Shown here piece after piece: positions 1 through 7,292 of a stretch of DNA of 64,000 nucleotides; position 1 is the first letter of the stretch; each line of letters opens with the position of its first letter. The DNA is taken from positions 124,001-188,000 of the forward strand of contig PKUK01000002.1 in the NCBI GenBank assembly GCA_002869535.1. Direction: 5' to 3'. The position numbers and the translations under genes are program-made. This stretch comes from Arcobacter sp. Its GTDB lineage: Bacteria; Campylobacterota; Campylobacteria; Campylobacterales; Arcobacteraceae. Under the pieces are notes generated by a model that saw only the letters and a program-made list of their open reading frames with translations, did not search any database and had not been told where the DNA came from.

Positions 1-2
1 TG

Positions 3-21
3 AGGATAATGGTCTTATCCT
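3..21 (+). terminator. Possible terminator of the gene upstream of the window
   Basis: A 7-bp inverted repeat (AGGATAA/TTATCCT, loop TGGTC) is followed by a T-rich stretch. It could end a plus-strand gene that lies before the window. It also separates that gene from the sigma-54 promoter at 68-83. The stem is short and the upstream gene cannot be seen, so confidence is low. Confidence 0.35.
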
Positions 22-67
22 TATATCTGTTTATATCATTTGCAATATCTGTTCCTTTTAAAATAAA

Positions 68-83
68 GGAATAGATTTTGCAT
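68..83 (+). promoter_or_regulatory. Sigma-54-type (-24/-12) promoter of the first nif operon
   Basis: GG at 68-69 and GC at 80-81 are exactly 10 bases apart, and the site reads GGAA-N7-TGCAT. The -12 part matches the TTGC core of sigma-54 promoters. The GC lies 35 bp before the ATG at 116, the same distance as at nifB and nifV. The sequence is 15/16 identical to the nifV site. No NifA-type enhancer site (TGT-N10-ACA) was recognised upstream. Confidence 0.75.
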
Positions 84-115
84 AGATAATTTTATAATTA
101 TTTAAAGGATTTCAA

Positions 116-502
116 ATGATAGCTATACCATTAAGTAAAGAAGATTCAACAGTGATTTCAGATTTATATGGCAATGCCCCATATTTTGCCCTTCTTGATT
201 TAAGTTCAGGAAACTTTAGTGTTGTAGAAAACAGAGGCTGTGGAAATGGAATAGATACTGCAAAGTGTGTAAAAGATTTAGGTGCTAGTAGGACTATCTT
301 TTATCATATGGGTGAAGGTGTATTTAAAAACTTGGAAGAGAATAAAATAAAAGTTTATAGTGCTACAAAAGTTTTTCTTACTATAGAAGAGATATATAGA
401 AACTTTATAAATGATGTTTCTAAACTTGTAACAAAATCAAATTGTGACACTTTATTAGATCCTGGAACATCATCTTGTTCTTGTGAGTGCGATAAAAATT
501 AG
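116..502 (+). CDS. NifX/NifB-family Fe-Mo cluster-binding protein
   Basis: This is a 128-residue protein of the dinitrogenase iron-molybdenum cofactor biosynthesis fold (NifX/NafY/NifB C-terminus; PF02579 type). It opens with the IAIPLSKED strand and has the GASRTIFYHMGEGVF region followed by the helix typical of family members that carry FeMo-co precursors. The tail is unusual: CSCECDKN ends the protein and could add a metal site. It is the first gene behind a sigma-54-type promoter and 14 bp before the nif ferredoxin. The family call is from motif recognition; the exact partner cluster is not known. Confidence 0.75.
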   Translation: MIAIPLSKEDSTVISDLYGNAPYFALLDLSSGNFSVVENRGCGNGIDTAKCVKDLGASRTIFYHMGEGVFKNLEENKIKVYSATKVFLTIEEIYRNFINDVSKLVTKSNCDTLLDPGTSSCSCECDKN

Positions 503-516
503 TAGAGGTTTGAAAA

Positions 517-897
517 ATGTCTGTAATTATTACCGATGAATGTATCAATTGTGATGCTTGTGTTGATGAGTGTCCTGCAACTGCAATTGTAAGTGCAGAT
601 GAGGCGCCTATTGCTGATGCTGAATTTACATATGTAAAGCCTGAAAAGTGTATTGAGTGTGTGGATTGTTCAGTTCCTAAGTGTTTTGATGTATGTCCAA
701 CTCCTGGAGCAATTGCTTGGGATATGCCATATACACAAGAGTTTGATGAGTATTATCTTCAAAGAGATGAAGAGGGTATTTATAAAATCAGAGTTCACAA
801 AAAAAATGGAATTTACTCACCTGCAAATCAACCTAGACCTTTTAGAGAAGTGATTGATATGCAAGATAGAATTGATTATAAGCCTTTAGAGTTTTAG
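517..897 (+). CDS. nif-associated 2x[4Fe-4S] ferredoxin (FdxB/FdxN-like)
   Basis: This 126-residue ferredoxin has a first cluster motif C9-x2-C12-x2-C15-x3-C19-P and a second, wider motif with C45, C48, C51, C56 and C60-P. The spaced second motif and the approximately 60-residue C-terminal extension are typical of ferredoxins coded in nif clusters, which are proposed to give electrons to nitrogenase or to cofactor assembly. It sits between a NifX-family gene and a HicB-like frame in the same operon. The next start overlaps its TAG stop region closely (1 bp gap). Confidence 0.85.
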   Translation: MSVIITDECINCDACVDECPATAIVSADEAPIADAEFTYVKPEKCIECVDCSVPKCFDVCPTPGAIAWDMPYTQEFDEYYLQRDEEGIYKIRVHKKNGIYSPANQPRPFREVIDMQDRIDYKPLEF

Positions 898-898
898 T

Positions 899-1180
899 AT
901 GGAAAAAGATTTAGATTATTATTTATCATTAAACTATCCCTTTGAGTGTTACAGTGGAGAGCATGAAGTGGGAGATGCTTTTTTAGTAGAGTTTTTTGAT
1001 TTTGATATAAAAGCTTCAAGTGAGGATTATGATGAGGCAGTTGAAATAGCTTACACATATTTAGAAGAACATATTAAAAGAGAATTAAAAGCAAATAGAG
1101 AAATTCCAAACCCAAATGAAGGAAGAAGATTTATGAAACATAGAGAAGCACTAGCTGCATATAAAAGTAAAGATTTTTAA
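899..1180 (+). CDS. HicB-like small protein, in frame with the downstream Sel1-NifU gene
   Basis: The 93-residue product has a HicB-antitoxin-like alpha/beta core: a YPFECYSGEHEVGDAFLVEFFDF strand pair, then a DYDEAVEIAYTYLEE helix. No HicA toxin is next to it, so it is more likely a nif-linked HicB-fold protein than a toxin-antitoxin part. The last residues (ALAAYKSKDF) already look like the start of a Sel1/TPR repeat, and that repeat carries on without a frame change past the TAA at 1178-1180. The frame may therefore be the N-terminal part of one interrupted gene, 899-1870. Confidence 0.5.
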   Translation: MEKDLDYYLSLNYPFECYSGEHEVGDAFLVEFFDFDIKASSEDYDEAVEIAYTYLEEHIKRELKANREIPNPNEGRRFMKHREALAAYKSKDF

Positions 1181-1231
1181 AAAGCTCATGCTATTTGGCA
1201 AGAAGAAGCAAAACTAAAAAATGACCAAGCA

Positions 1232-1870
1232 ATGGCAAATTTGGGTTTGATGTACTTAAAAGGTGAAGGTGTAGAAAAGCATTATTCTATTGCTAAAGAT
1301 TGGTTTGAAAAAGCTAGTTCTTATGATAATGACTCTGCAAACTTTAACTTAGCACTTATGTATCAAACAAAAATAGGTGTTGAAGAAGATATGGAAAAAG
1401 CAAAAGATTTTTTTAGACGAGCGGTTAGAAAAAATCATACTCAAGCAGCCTTTAGATTAGCACTTATTTTACTTCAAGATAGACAAAATATCAATGGAGT
1501 AAAAGAGGGCTTTGATTGTATGTTAAAAGCTGCACAAAATGGCCATACAATGGCAACTATACAATTAACAGGTATAGATAAAGAGTTAGCAAGTGATGTT
1601 GAACTAAATGATCACTTTAGAGCTCAAACAATGGAAAAACAGCTAGAAATTATAAATGATACTTTTGATAGATTTATAAGACCAATTTTATTAAAAGATG
1701 GTGGAAATATTTTATTAATAGATTATGCAAATGAACCTGAAATCGAAGTAAGACTTGCTTATCAAGGTGCTTGTGTAGGATGTTCTATTGCAAGTACTGG
1801 AACTTATGAGATGATAAAAGGTACTTTAGAAAAAGTAATTGATCCAAGGGTTAGGATTTATATATTATGA
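1232..1870 (+). CDS. Sel1-repeat protein with C-terminal NifU/Nfu domain (5' part cut off by an in-frame TAA)
   Basis: From 1232 the frame codes 212 residues: about three Sel1 repeats (for example MANLGLMYLKGEGV), then a C-terminal Nfu domain with the Fe-S ligand pair CVGC in DGGNILLIDYA...GACVGCS. Nfu domains carry Fe-S clusters to targets; Sel1 repeats bind proteins. The ATG at 1232 has no clear Shine-Dalgarno and falls inside a repeat. The 17 codons before it (from 1181) are open and complete that repeat. The intact gene therefore probably ran through the TAA at 1178-1180, where a GAA codon would fit. It overlaps nifX by ATGA. Confidence 0.7.
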   Translation: MANLGLMYLKGEGVEKHYSIAKDWFEKASSYDNDSANFNLALMYQTKIGVEEDMEKAKDFFRRAVRKNHTQAAFRLALILLQDRQNINGVKEGFDCMLKAAQNGHTMATIQLTGIDKELASDVELNDHFRAQTMEKQLEIINDTFDRFIRPILLKDGGNILLIDYANEPEIEVRLAYQGACVGCSIASTGTYEMIKGTLEKVIDPRVRIYIL

Positions 1871-2223
1871 AAATTGCATTTGCTTAAAAGGATAATATTC
1901 ACATCAATCAACATTTTGGTTGGTGTAAAGAGTTTTATATTTATGAGATTAAAGATGATACTTTCTCTTTTATAAAATCAGTTGACTCTTCTATTGAAAT
2001 AGAAGATGAAATTGAGAAATTAAATTACAAAATTGAGTGTTGTGAAGGTTGTGACATATTATATGTACAGCAAATCGGACCAAAAGCATCACTTATGGTA
2101 AAAGCTTCAAAAATATTTCCAATGCAATCAAGTAAAGAAGATGAAAAGATAGAAGATATTTTAAATAAATTAATTAAAATGAAAGAGAACCCTCCCATTT
2201 GGATGAGAAGGTTAATAGGCTAA
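1867..2223 (+). pseudogene. nifX: nifX with an in-frame TAA at codon 7
   Basis: The frame opens MKIAFA, meets TAA at 1885-1887, and goes on in the same frame as KDNIHINQHFGWCKEF and a full NifX-like domain of about 118 codons ending LIG. The HFG motif and the CCEGCDILYVQQIG region fit NifX, which binds FeMo-co precursors. No start codon exists between the stop and the HFG motif, so the complete protein needs sense decoding at codon 7. NifX proteins usually have Ser there (TCA to TAA is one change). The ATG overlaps the previous stop (ATGA), as expected for translational coupling of a once intact gene. Confidence 0.75.
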
Positions 2224-2227
2224 TAAC

Positions 2228-3466
2228 ATGTATTCAAATAAACCTATAGAAATCGCACCAAATATCTACTTTATTGGATCTTTTGATCCAGATATTAGAA
2301 CTTTTGACATTATTATGAAAACAGCCAATGGCTCTTCATATAATGCATACTTAATCAAAACAGATGAAGGTGTGATTATTTTAGATACGGTTAAATTAGA
2401 ATTTCAAGATGAGTTTTTTAAAAAAGTTGAGTCTTTATGTTCATATTCTGAGATTAAATATGTTATTTCTCACCATCTAGAACCAGACCATGCAGGTGCA
2501 ATACCAGAACTTATGAATAGAGCACCCCAAGCAAAAGTTCTAATCTCTCCCCAAGCAACACCTATGCTAAAAGCAATCACAAGAAATGAAAACATAGATT
2601 TTGAAACTGTTTGGACAAATAAAAGTTTGACCTTAGGTGATAAAACAATTAAATTTCTTACAACGCCATATTTGCACTGGCCTGAGACTATGAGTTCATA
2701 TGTAGTAGAAGATAAGTTACTATTTTCAGTGGATGTTTTTGGAAGTCATTATCACGATAGAAGACTATTCAATGACTTAGTAGGAGACTTTTTCTACTCT
2801 TTTAAATACTATTATGACCATATTATGAGACCATTTAAATCGTATGCTCTAAATGCAATCAAACTTTATGACAAACTTGAAATTGATATGATAGCAACAC
2901 TTCATGTACCAATATTAAGAGAAAACCCAACCCAGTACATTGACTACTATAGAAAATGGAGTCAAGATAATTATAAAGATGTCTCTCATGGTAAAAAAAT
3001 CATTTCGATTTTTTATCTAACAAGTTATAAAAACACTAAAGATATGGCAGAGGCTATATTTGAAGGTGCAGAAAGTGTTGATGGAATTGTCGCTAATGTT
3101 TATGATTTAGCTTCAATTGAAGAGTCAAATATGATAAATATACTTGAAGAGAGTCAAGGTGTCTTAATAGGAACTCCCACAATTAATGCAGATGCTCCAA
3201 AACCAGTTTGGGATTTACTCTCTTGTATGATGTTATTGGAAAAAAGAGGAAAAACTGGTGGTGCTTTTGGCTCTTATGGTTGGAGTGGCGAGGCTGTTGA
3301 TATGATAATACATAGATTAAAATCACTAAACTTTAGAGTTCCACCAATGGAGTCTTTAAAAATAAAATTAATACCTACTACAGAAGAACTTGCCCAGTGT
3401 TATGAGTATGGAGTAGAGTTTGGTGAAATAGTAAATGGAAAAATGCTGGAAATGACTATGAACTAG
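2228..3466 (+). CDS. A-type flavodiiron protein (FprA/NorV family)
   Basis: At 412 residues it has the usual FDP length. The N-terminal metallo-beta-lactamase-like domain (to about 245) keeps the di-iron motif H83-x-E85-x-D87-H88 and the later LHWP, DVFGSH and LHVP ligand regions. The C-terminal flavodoxin domain starts with SIFYLTSYKNTKDMA and contains the GTPTINAD and GSYGWSG FMN loops. FDPs reduce O2 or NO to water or N2O; in nif operons (for example Rhodobacter fprA) they are thought to protect or serve nitrogenase. It lies 4 bp after nifX and is followed by a strong terminator. Confidence 0.9.
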   Translation: MYSNKPIEIAPNIYFIGSFDPDIRTFDIIMKTANGSSYNAYLIKTDEGVIILDTVKLEFQDEFFKKVESLCSYSEIKYVISHHLEPDHAGAIPELMNRAPQAKVLISPQATPMLKAITRNENIDFETVWTNKSLTLGDKTIKFLTTPYLHWPETMSSYVVEDKLLFSVDVFGSHYHDRRLFNDLVGDFFYSFKYYYDHIMRPFKSYALNAIKLYDKLEIDMIATLHVPILRENPTQYIDYYRKWSQDNYKDVSHGKKIISIFYLTSYKNTKDMAEAIFEGAESVDGIVANVYDLASIEESNMINILEESQGVLIGTPTINADAPKPVWDLLSCMMLLEKRGKTGGAFGSYGWSGEAVDMIIHRLKSLNFRVPPMESLKIKLIPTTEELAQCYEYGVEFGEIVNGKMLEMTMN

Positions 3467-3477
3467 GATGAATAAAA

Positions 3478-3522
3478 TGGAGATGAGTATAAATAACTGA
3501 CTAAAACTATTACTCATCTCCA
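3478..3522 (+). terminator. Terminator after the flavodiiron gene
   Basis: A perfect 12-bp inverted repeat (TGGAGATGAGTA with its complement) surrounds a 21-nt loop and is followed by a T-rich stretch. It lies 12 bp after the flavodiiron stop and would end the first nif operon before the MFS gene. Confidence 0.7.
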
Positions 3523-3669
3523 ATTTATTTGGAATAATTAAATAAAACTCTTCTTTTTAACACACTTTATACCTCAACAACAAATTTATATACTAATTTT
3601 TATTTATTATTTGACATAGGATTAGATTTATTGATATTATACTCATATTTTGAAACTGAGGGAAAATAT

Positions 3670-4848
3670 TTGAATAGATTATTTGATAGAAATGATAACT
3701 TAGCCATACTAATAGCAGGTATTTTTGCAGTAATTATTGGTCTTGGTATCTCAAGGTTTGTTTTTACCTCTCTAATCCCAAATATGTTAGAAGATTTTTT
3801 AGATATTACCTTTGCAGGTATTTTAGCTTCACTAAATTTTGCAGGGTATTTAAGTGGTTCGATTCTCTCAATTTTTATAAAAGATATAAATCAAAAGGTA
3901 ATACTTTTTCGAATAGGTATTTTTATTTGTATTATCAATACTTTTGTTTTAGGGATTACTACCAATGAAACTATTTGGATAATCTCAAGACTATTGGCTG
4001 GTTTTGGGGGAGCTATGGCTTTTGTTGTAGGTTCTGCTATTGTAATGACTAAGTTAAATATGGAGAGTAAAACTAAAGCTATGGGGATACACTTTTCTGG
4101 TATAGGGTTTTCCATCTTAACTACTGATTTGATTAATCGAGCTGTTTTACATTTTAGTAACTCTTGGCAAATCTCATGGATAGTTTTAGCTATTTTTGGG
4201 ATTATTATCTCTATTTATTCTATGTATATTTTATCATTTGACAAAAAAGTTGACACAAAAATTGTAAAACACAAATTTGACAAATCAATTTTCACTTTTT
4301 TTGTAATTATTTTAATAATCGCCTATTTTACAGAAGGGGTAGGTTTTGTTGTTCAAGGTACATTTTTACCTGATATTATCAATACTTTGCCAGGACTTCA
4401 AGGGTATGGAAACCTAACTTGGACACTTGTTGGAATAGCTGGAATTCCTTCTTGTATTATTTGGTTAAGACTTGCTCACAAATATGGAAGTGTAAACATA
4501 ATAATTATAGCTTTAGCCCTTCAAGCAGTTGGAATTTTAATACCAACTTTTACAAATAATATCTATCTAAATTTATTAAGTGGAGTTCTTTATGGTGGGA
4601 CTTTTGTTGGATTAGTTGGTTTGTTTATGACTTTAGGTGGGCATTTGTCAAAAGGAAATCCAGTTGTACTAATGGGTGCACTTACTACTTCTTATGGAAT
4701 TGGGCAAGTTATCGCACCGTTATATAGTGTGTATTTAATTGAGAAGTTTGGTAATTATGATTATGCTTTATATTTAACAGCATTTATTGTAGTTTCTGGG
4801 ATTGTACTTTTACTGTTTGCAAAAAAGTTTCAAGCCCACAACCTTTAA
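3670..4848 (+). CDS. YbfB/YjiJ-family MFS transporter
   Basis: This inner-membrane protein of about 392 residues has roughly 12 hydrophobic segments. The first helix GIFAVIIGLGISRFVFTSLIP carries the GxGRF-like element of the YbfB/YjiJ family. The substrate of this family is not established. I place the start at the TTG at 3670, which has GAGGG seven bases upstream; an upstream TTG at 3631 in the same frame adds 13 residues but has no such site. It sits inside the nif island but has no obvious nif role. It converges with the minus-strand genes ending at 4851. Confidence 0.75.
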   Translation: MNRLFDRNDNLAILIAGIFAVIIGLGISRFVFTSLIPNMLEDFLDITFAGILASLNFAGYLSGSILSIFIKDINQKVILFRIGIFICIINTFVLGITTNETIWIISRLLAGFGGAMAFVVGSAIVMTKLNMESKTKAMGIHFSGIGFSILTTDLINRAVLHFSNSWQISWIVLAIFGIIISIYSMYILSFDKKVDTKIVKHKFDKSIFTFFVIILIIAYFTEGVGFVVQGTFLPDIINTLPGLQGYGNLTWTLVGIAGIPSCIIWLRLAHKYGSVNIIIIALALQAVGILIPTFTNNIYLNLLSGVLYGGTFVGLVGLFMTLGGHLSKGNPVVLMGALTTSYGIGQVIAPLYSVYLIEKFGNYDYALYLTAFIVVSGIVLLLFAKKFQAHNL

Positions 4849-4850
4849 GT

Positions 4851-5039
4851 TTATGATAGGTCACTAAGTGTTGATACTTTATAAACCACATCTTTAAGTT
4901 CATTTAACTTTTTTACTATATCTTTATTGCAGTGTTCATCTAGTTCAAATCTTGTCTCCATGAAATCATATATATTATCAATGTTTGAAAAAACTTCTTG
5001 CAATAACTGCTCTTTAATCTTCTCTTGAATATTACTCAT
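4851..5039 (-). CDS. Small acidic helical protein in the nif island
   Basis: The 62-residue product is mostly helical and acidic, with no motif I recognise. Its start overlaps the stop of the NifO-like gene by ATGA, so the two are translationally coupled and read from the sigma-54-type promoter at 5420-5435. This ties it to nitrogen fixation. Function unknown. Confidence 0.6.
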   Translation of the reverse strand: MSNIQEKIKEQLLQEVFSNIDNIYDFMETRFELDEHCNKDIVKKLNELKDVVYKVSTLSDLS

Positions 5040-5395
5040 TTTATCTCCTTAAGTTTAAAATCTAAGATTTTAGTTAAATCAAATCCACAAAATTTATTAG
5101 AACCAATTGCTATAAGAGGTCTTTTTATTAATATGGGATTAGAAAGCATAAGAGATAATATCTCATCTTCTGAGGTATTTTCTATATCTAGTTCTTTGTT
5201 CTTTACAATAGGAGCATTAGGGTTTATGCAATCTTTTATACTCTTTTTTCCAAAAAAATCTAGAAGTTGATTTTTTGAAAAGTTTGTCTTTAGTAAATTA
5301 GTACTAATAACATTAAAACCAAAATCAACTAATCTCTTTTTTTGTTTGGTGTTATTTACACACCCTGGTTTTTCGTAAAAAATTACTGGAATCAT
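5036..5395 (-). CDS. Nitrogenase-associated ArsC-like protein (NifO family)
   Basis: The 119-residue protein begins IPVIFYEKPGCVNNTKQK, the thioredoxin-fold start of the nitrogenase-associated family (TIGR01616-type), related to ArsC/Spx and to Azotobacter NifO. It keeps the single Cys of the ArsC active-site loop, and the RPLIAIGSNKFCGFD region that follows the IKRPL signature. It is read divergently from nifB behind its own GGAA-N7-TGCAT promoter. NifO has been linked to molybdenum use, but the reaction of this family is not known. Confidence 0.85.
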   Translation of the reverse strand: MIPVIFYEKPGCVNNTKQKKRLVDFGFNVISTNLLKTNFSKNQLLDFFGKKSIKDCINPNAPIVKNKELDIENTSEDEILSLMLSNPILIKRPLIAIGSNKFCGFDLTKILDFKLKEIK

Positions 5396-5419
5396 ATTAT
5401 CTCCTTATATAAGTACTCT

Positions 5420-5435
5420 ATGCATTTTTTATTCC
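5420..5435 (-). promoter_or_regulatory. Sigma-54-type promoter of the NifO-like operon
   Basis: On the minus strand GG (5435-5434) and GC (5423-5422) are 10 bases apart and the site reads GGAA-N7-TGCAT. It is back to back with the nifB promoter, with only 12 bp between the two GG elements. The distance from GC to the ATG at 5395 is 27 bp, shorter than the 35 bp seen for the other three. Confidence 0.7.
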
Positions 5436-5447
5436 CAGAAATTTTAT

Positions 5448-5463
5448 GGAACGCTATATGCAT
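5448..5463 (+). promoter_or_regulatory. Sigma-54-type promoter of nifB
   Basis: GG at 5448-5449 and GC at 5460-5461 with 10 bases between; the site reads GGAACG then TGCAT. The GC is 35 bp before the nifB ATG. The AAGGAG ribosome site follows at about 5485. Confidence 0.8.
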
Positions 5464-5495
5464 AAGGTACTTCATATAATTAAAAAGGAGATACT

Positions 5496-6944
5496 ATGAG
5501 TTGTTCTTGTACATCAAGTAGTACGCAAGAGGAATTACAACAAGAGGTTATGGATAAGATTAACAATCATCCATGTTATTCTGAGGGTGCCCATCAACAT
5601 TACGCGAGAATTCATGTTGCAGTTGCACCTGCTTGTAATATACAATGTAACTACTGTAATAGAAAATTTGATTGTTCAAATGAGAGTCGTCCTGGTGTAA
5701 CTTCATCGAAATTAAGTCCTGAAGATGCAGTAAAAAAAGTTTTATATGTAGGTGGGGATATTCAACAGCTTTCAGTTGTAGGAATCGCAGGACCTGGAGA
5801 TGCACTAGCAAATCCTAAAAAAACATTTGATACATTTAGAATGCTTCACGAAAAAGCACCTGATCAAAAATTATGTTTATCAACAAATGGACTAAGACTT
5901 CCTGATTATGTTGATGAAATGGTTAAATACAATGTTGATCACGTAACAGTTACTATTAATTCAGTTGATGAGACTGGTGAAATTGGAGCTAAAATTTACC
6001 CATGGGTACATTGGAATCATGAAAAAGTATTTGGAGCTGAGGGTGCAAAAATTCTTTTAGAACAACAACTAAAAGGTATCAAAATGCTTACTGAGCGAGG
6101 TATTTTGGTAAAAGCAAACTCTGTTTTAATTCCTGGTGTTAATGATAAAGAGTTAGTAAATGTAGCTAAAAAACTTAAAGAGTTAAATGTATTCTTACAC
6201 AATATTATGCCACTTCTTTCTAAAGAAGAGTATGGAACACATTATGGTCTTACAGGACAAGCAAGTGCTACTGATCAAGAAGTAATGGCAGCACAAGAAG
6301 CATGTGGTATGGATATGAAACTAATGAGTCACTGTAGACAATGTCGTGCAGATGCTGTTGGACTTATTGGTGAAGATAGAGGAGAAGAGTTTACTCCTGA
6401 TGTTTTCCAAAATATGTCTTGCGAAGAGTTACAAGAACAATATAACATGGAAGCAAGAGCTAAAAAACATGAAGTTATTGAAAACTGGAGAGCAGCACTT
6501 GATACTGCAAATGAAAGAATCAAAATAGAACAAGCTAGTAAACAAGAGTTAAGCTCTACTGGTGAGACTAAACTTGTAGCTGTTACAACAGCTGGTGAAG
6601 GAACAGTAAACTTACACTTTGGTAATGCTACAGAGTTCTTAATTTACGAAGTTGGTGATAAAGCTATCAAATTTGTAATGCATAGAAAAGTTGAAAATGC
6701 TTATTGTAAAGGTCCTGAAGATTGTGATGGTTCTTATCCAATTGAAGAGATTAAAAATACACTAAAAGATGTAGATATTCTTTTAACAGAAAAAATTGGT
6801 GGATGTCCTCAAGAAGAATTATCTCAAATCAACTTTATTTCTGATGACTCATATGCACTACAACCAATAGAAAAATCTGTATTTGCAGCAGCTCAAAAAT
6901 ATTTCTTTAGTGCTGAAGCAAAATCACAAAAAGAGTTAGGGTAA
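5496..6944 (+). CDS. nifB: NifB, radical SAM FeMo-cofactor core synthase
   Basis: NifB makes NifB-co, the Fe-S-C core of FeMo-co, from two [4Fe-4S] clusters and SAM. The 482-residue product has the radical SAM motif C47-x3-C51-x2-C54 (ACNIQCNYC), extra N-terminal cysteines (SCSC), and the conserved AGPGDALANP and VNSVLIPGVND segments. From about residue 355 there is a fused NifX-like domain (VAVTTAGEGTVNLHFGNA). Length and layout match two-domain NifB. It is read from a sigma-54-type promoter and followed 16 bp later by a small gene of unknown role. Confidence 0.97.
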   Translation: MSCSCTSSSTQEELQQEVMDKINNHPCYSEGAHQHYARIHVAVAPACNIQCNYCNRKFDCSNESRPGVTSSKLSPEDAVKKVLYVGGDIQQLSVVGIAGPGDALANPKKTFDTFRMLHEKAPDQKLCLSTNGLRLPDYVDEMVKYNVDHVTVTINSVDETGEIGAKIYPWVHWNHEKVFGAEGAKILLEQQLKGIKMLTERGILVKANSVLIPGVNDKELVNVAKKLKELNVFLHNIMPLLSKEEYGTHYGLTGQASATDQEVMAAQEACGMDMKLMSHCRQCRADAVGLIGEDRGEEFTPDVFQNMSCEELQEQYNMEARAKKHEVIENWRAALDTANERIKIEQASKQELSSTGETKLVAVTTAGEGTVNLHFGNATEFLIYEVGDKAIKFVMHRKVENAYCKGPEDCDGSYPIEEIKNTLKDVDILLTEKIGGCPQEELSQINFISDDSYALQPIEKSVFAAAQKYFFSAEAKSQKELG

Positions 6945-6960
6945 ACCCTAGCTTTATTTG

Positions 6961-7236
6961 ATGAACTCAAAAGTTATACTCCTAAAAGGAAATGGACCAA
7001 TCTCTATAAATAGTGAGTTACTAGAACTTTATCCTGTAACTACTTGCCATGGAGCCATTGGTTTTCCTCTAAAATCATTAAGAGCAGATAAGATTTATAT
7101 TGTTGATTCTATTGATGAGTTTTGGCAAATAGAAAAAACTATCAAAGAGAAACCTTGCTGCTTTTTATACTCCTATGAAAAACTTGAAAATGAAGATTTA
7201 AAAAAGATACATGCTGAGGAGATTTTAAGCATATAA
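6961..7236 (+). CDS. Small protein downstream of nifB, function unknown
   Basis: A 91-residue soluble alpha/beta protein (VILLKGNGPISINSELLELYP...) that I do not recognise. It has conserved-looking Cys residues (TTCHGAIGFP, KPCCFLYSYE). I use the ATG at 6961; a TTG directly before it is also in frame. It follows nifB without a strong terminator, only a 6-bp TAGGGT/ACCCTA hairpin over the nifB stop, and ends just before the nifV promoter, so it is probably co-expressed with nifB. Confidence 0.6.
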   Translation: MNSKVILLKGNGPISINSELLELYPVTTCHGAIGFPLKSLRADKIYIVDSIDEFWQIEKTIKEKPCCFLYSYEKLENEDLKKIHAEEILSI

Positions 7237-7244
7237 ATTTTTAG

Positions 7245-7260
7245 GGAATAGTTTTTGCAT
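7245..7260 (+). promoter_or_regulatory. Sigma-54-type promoter of nifV
   Basis: GG at 7245-7246, GC at 7257-7258, spacing 10, sequence GGAATAG then TTTTTGCAT. It differs from the site at 68-83 at one base of 16, and the GC is again 35 bp from the start codon. Confidence 0.78.
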
Positions 7261-7292
7261 GTTTACTTATAATCCAACAAAAGGTAAATATT

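Noticed and set aside
899-1180. HicAB toxin-antitoxin system
   Set aside because: Only a HicB-like fold is present; no HicA-sized toxin is adjacent, and the gene is inside a nif operon.
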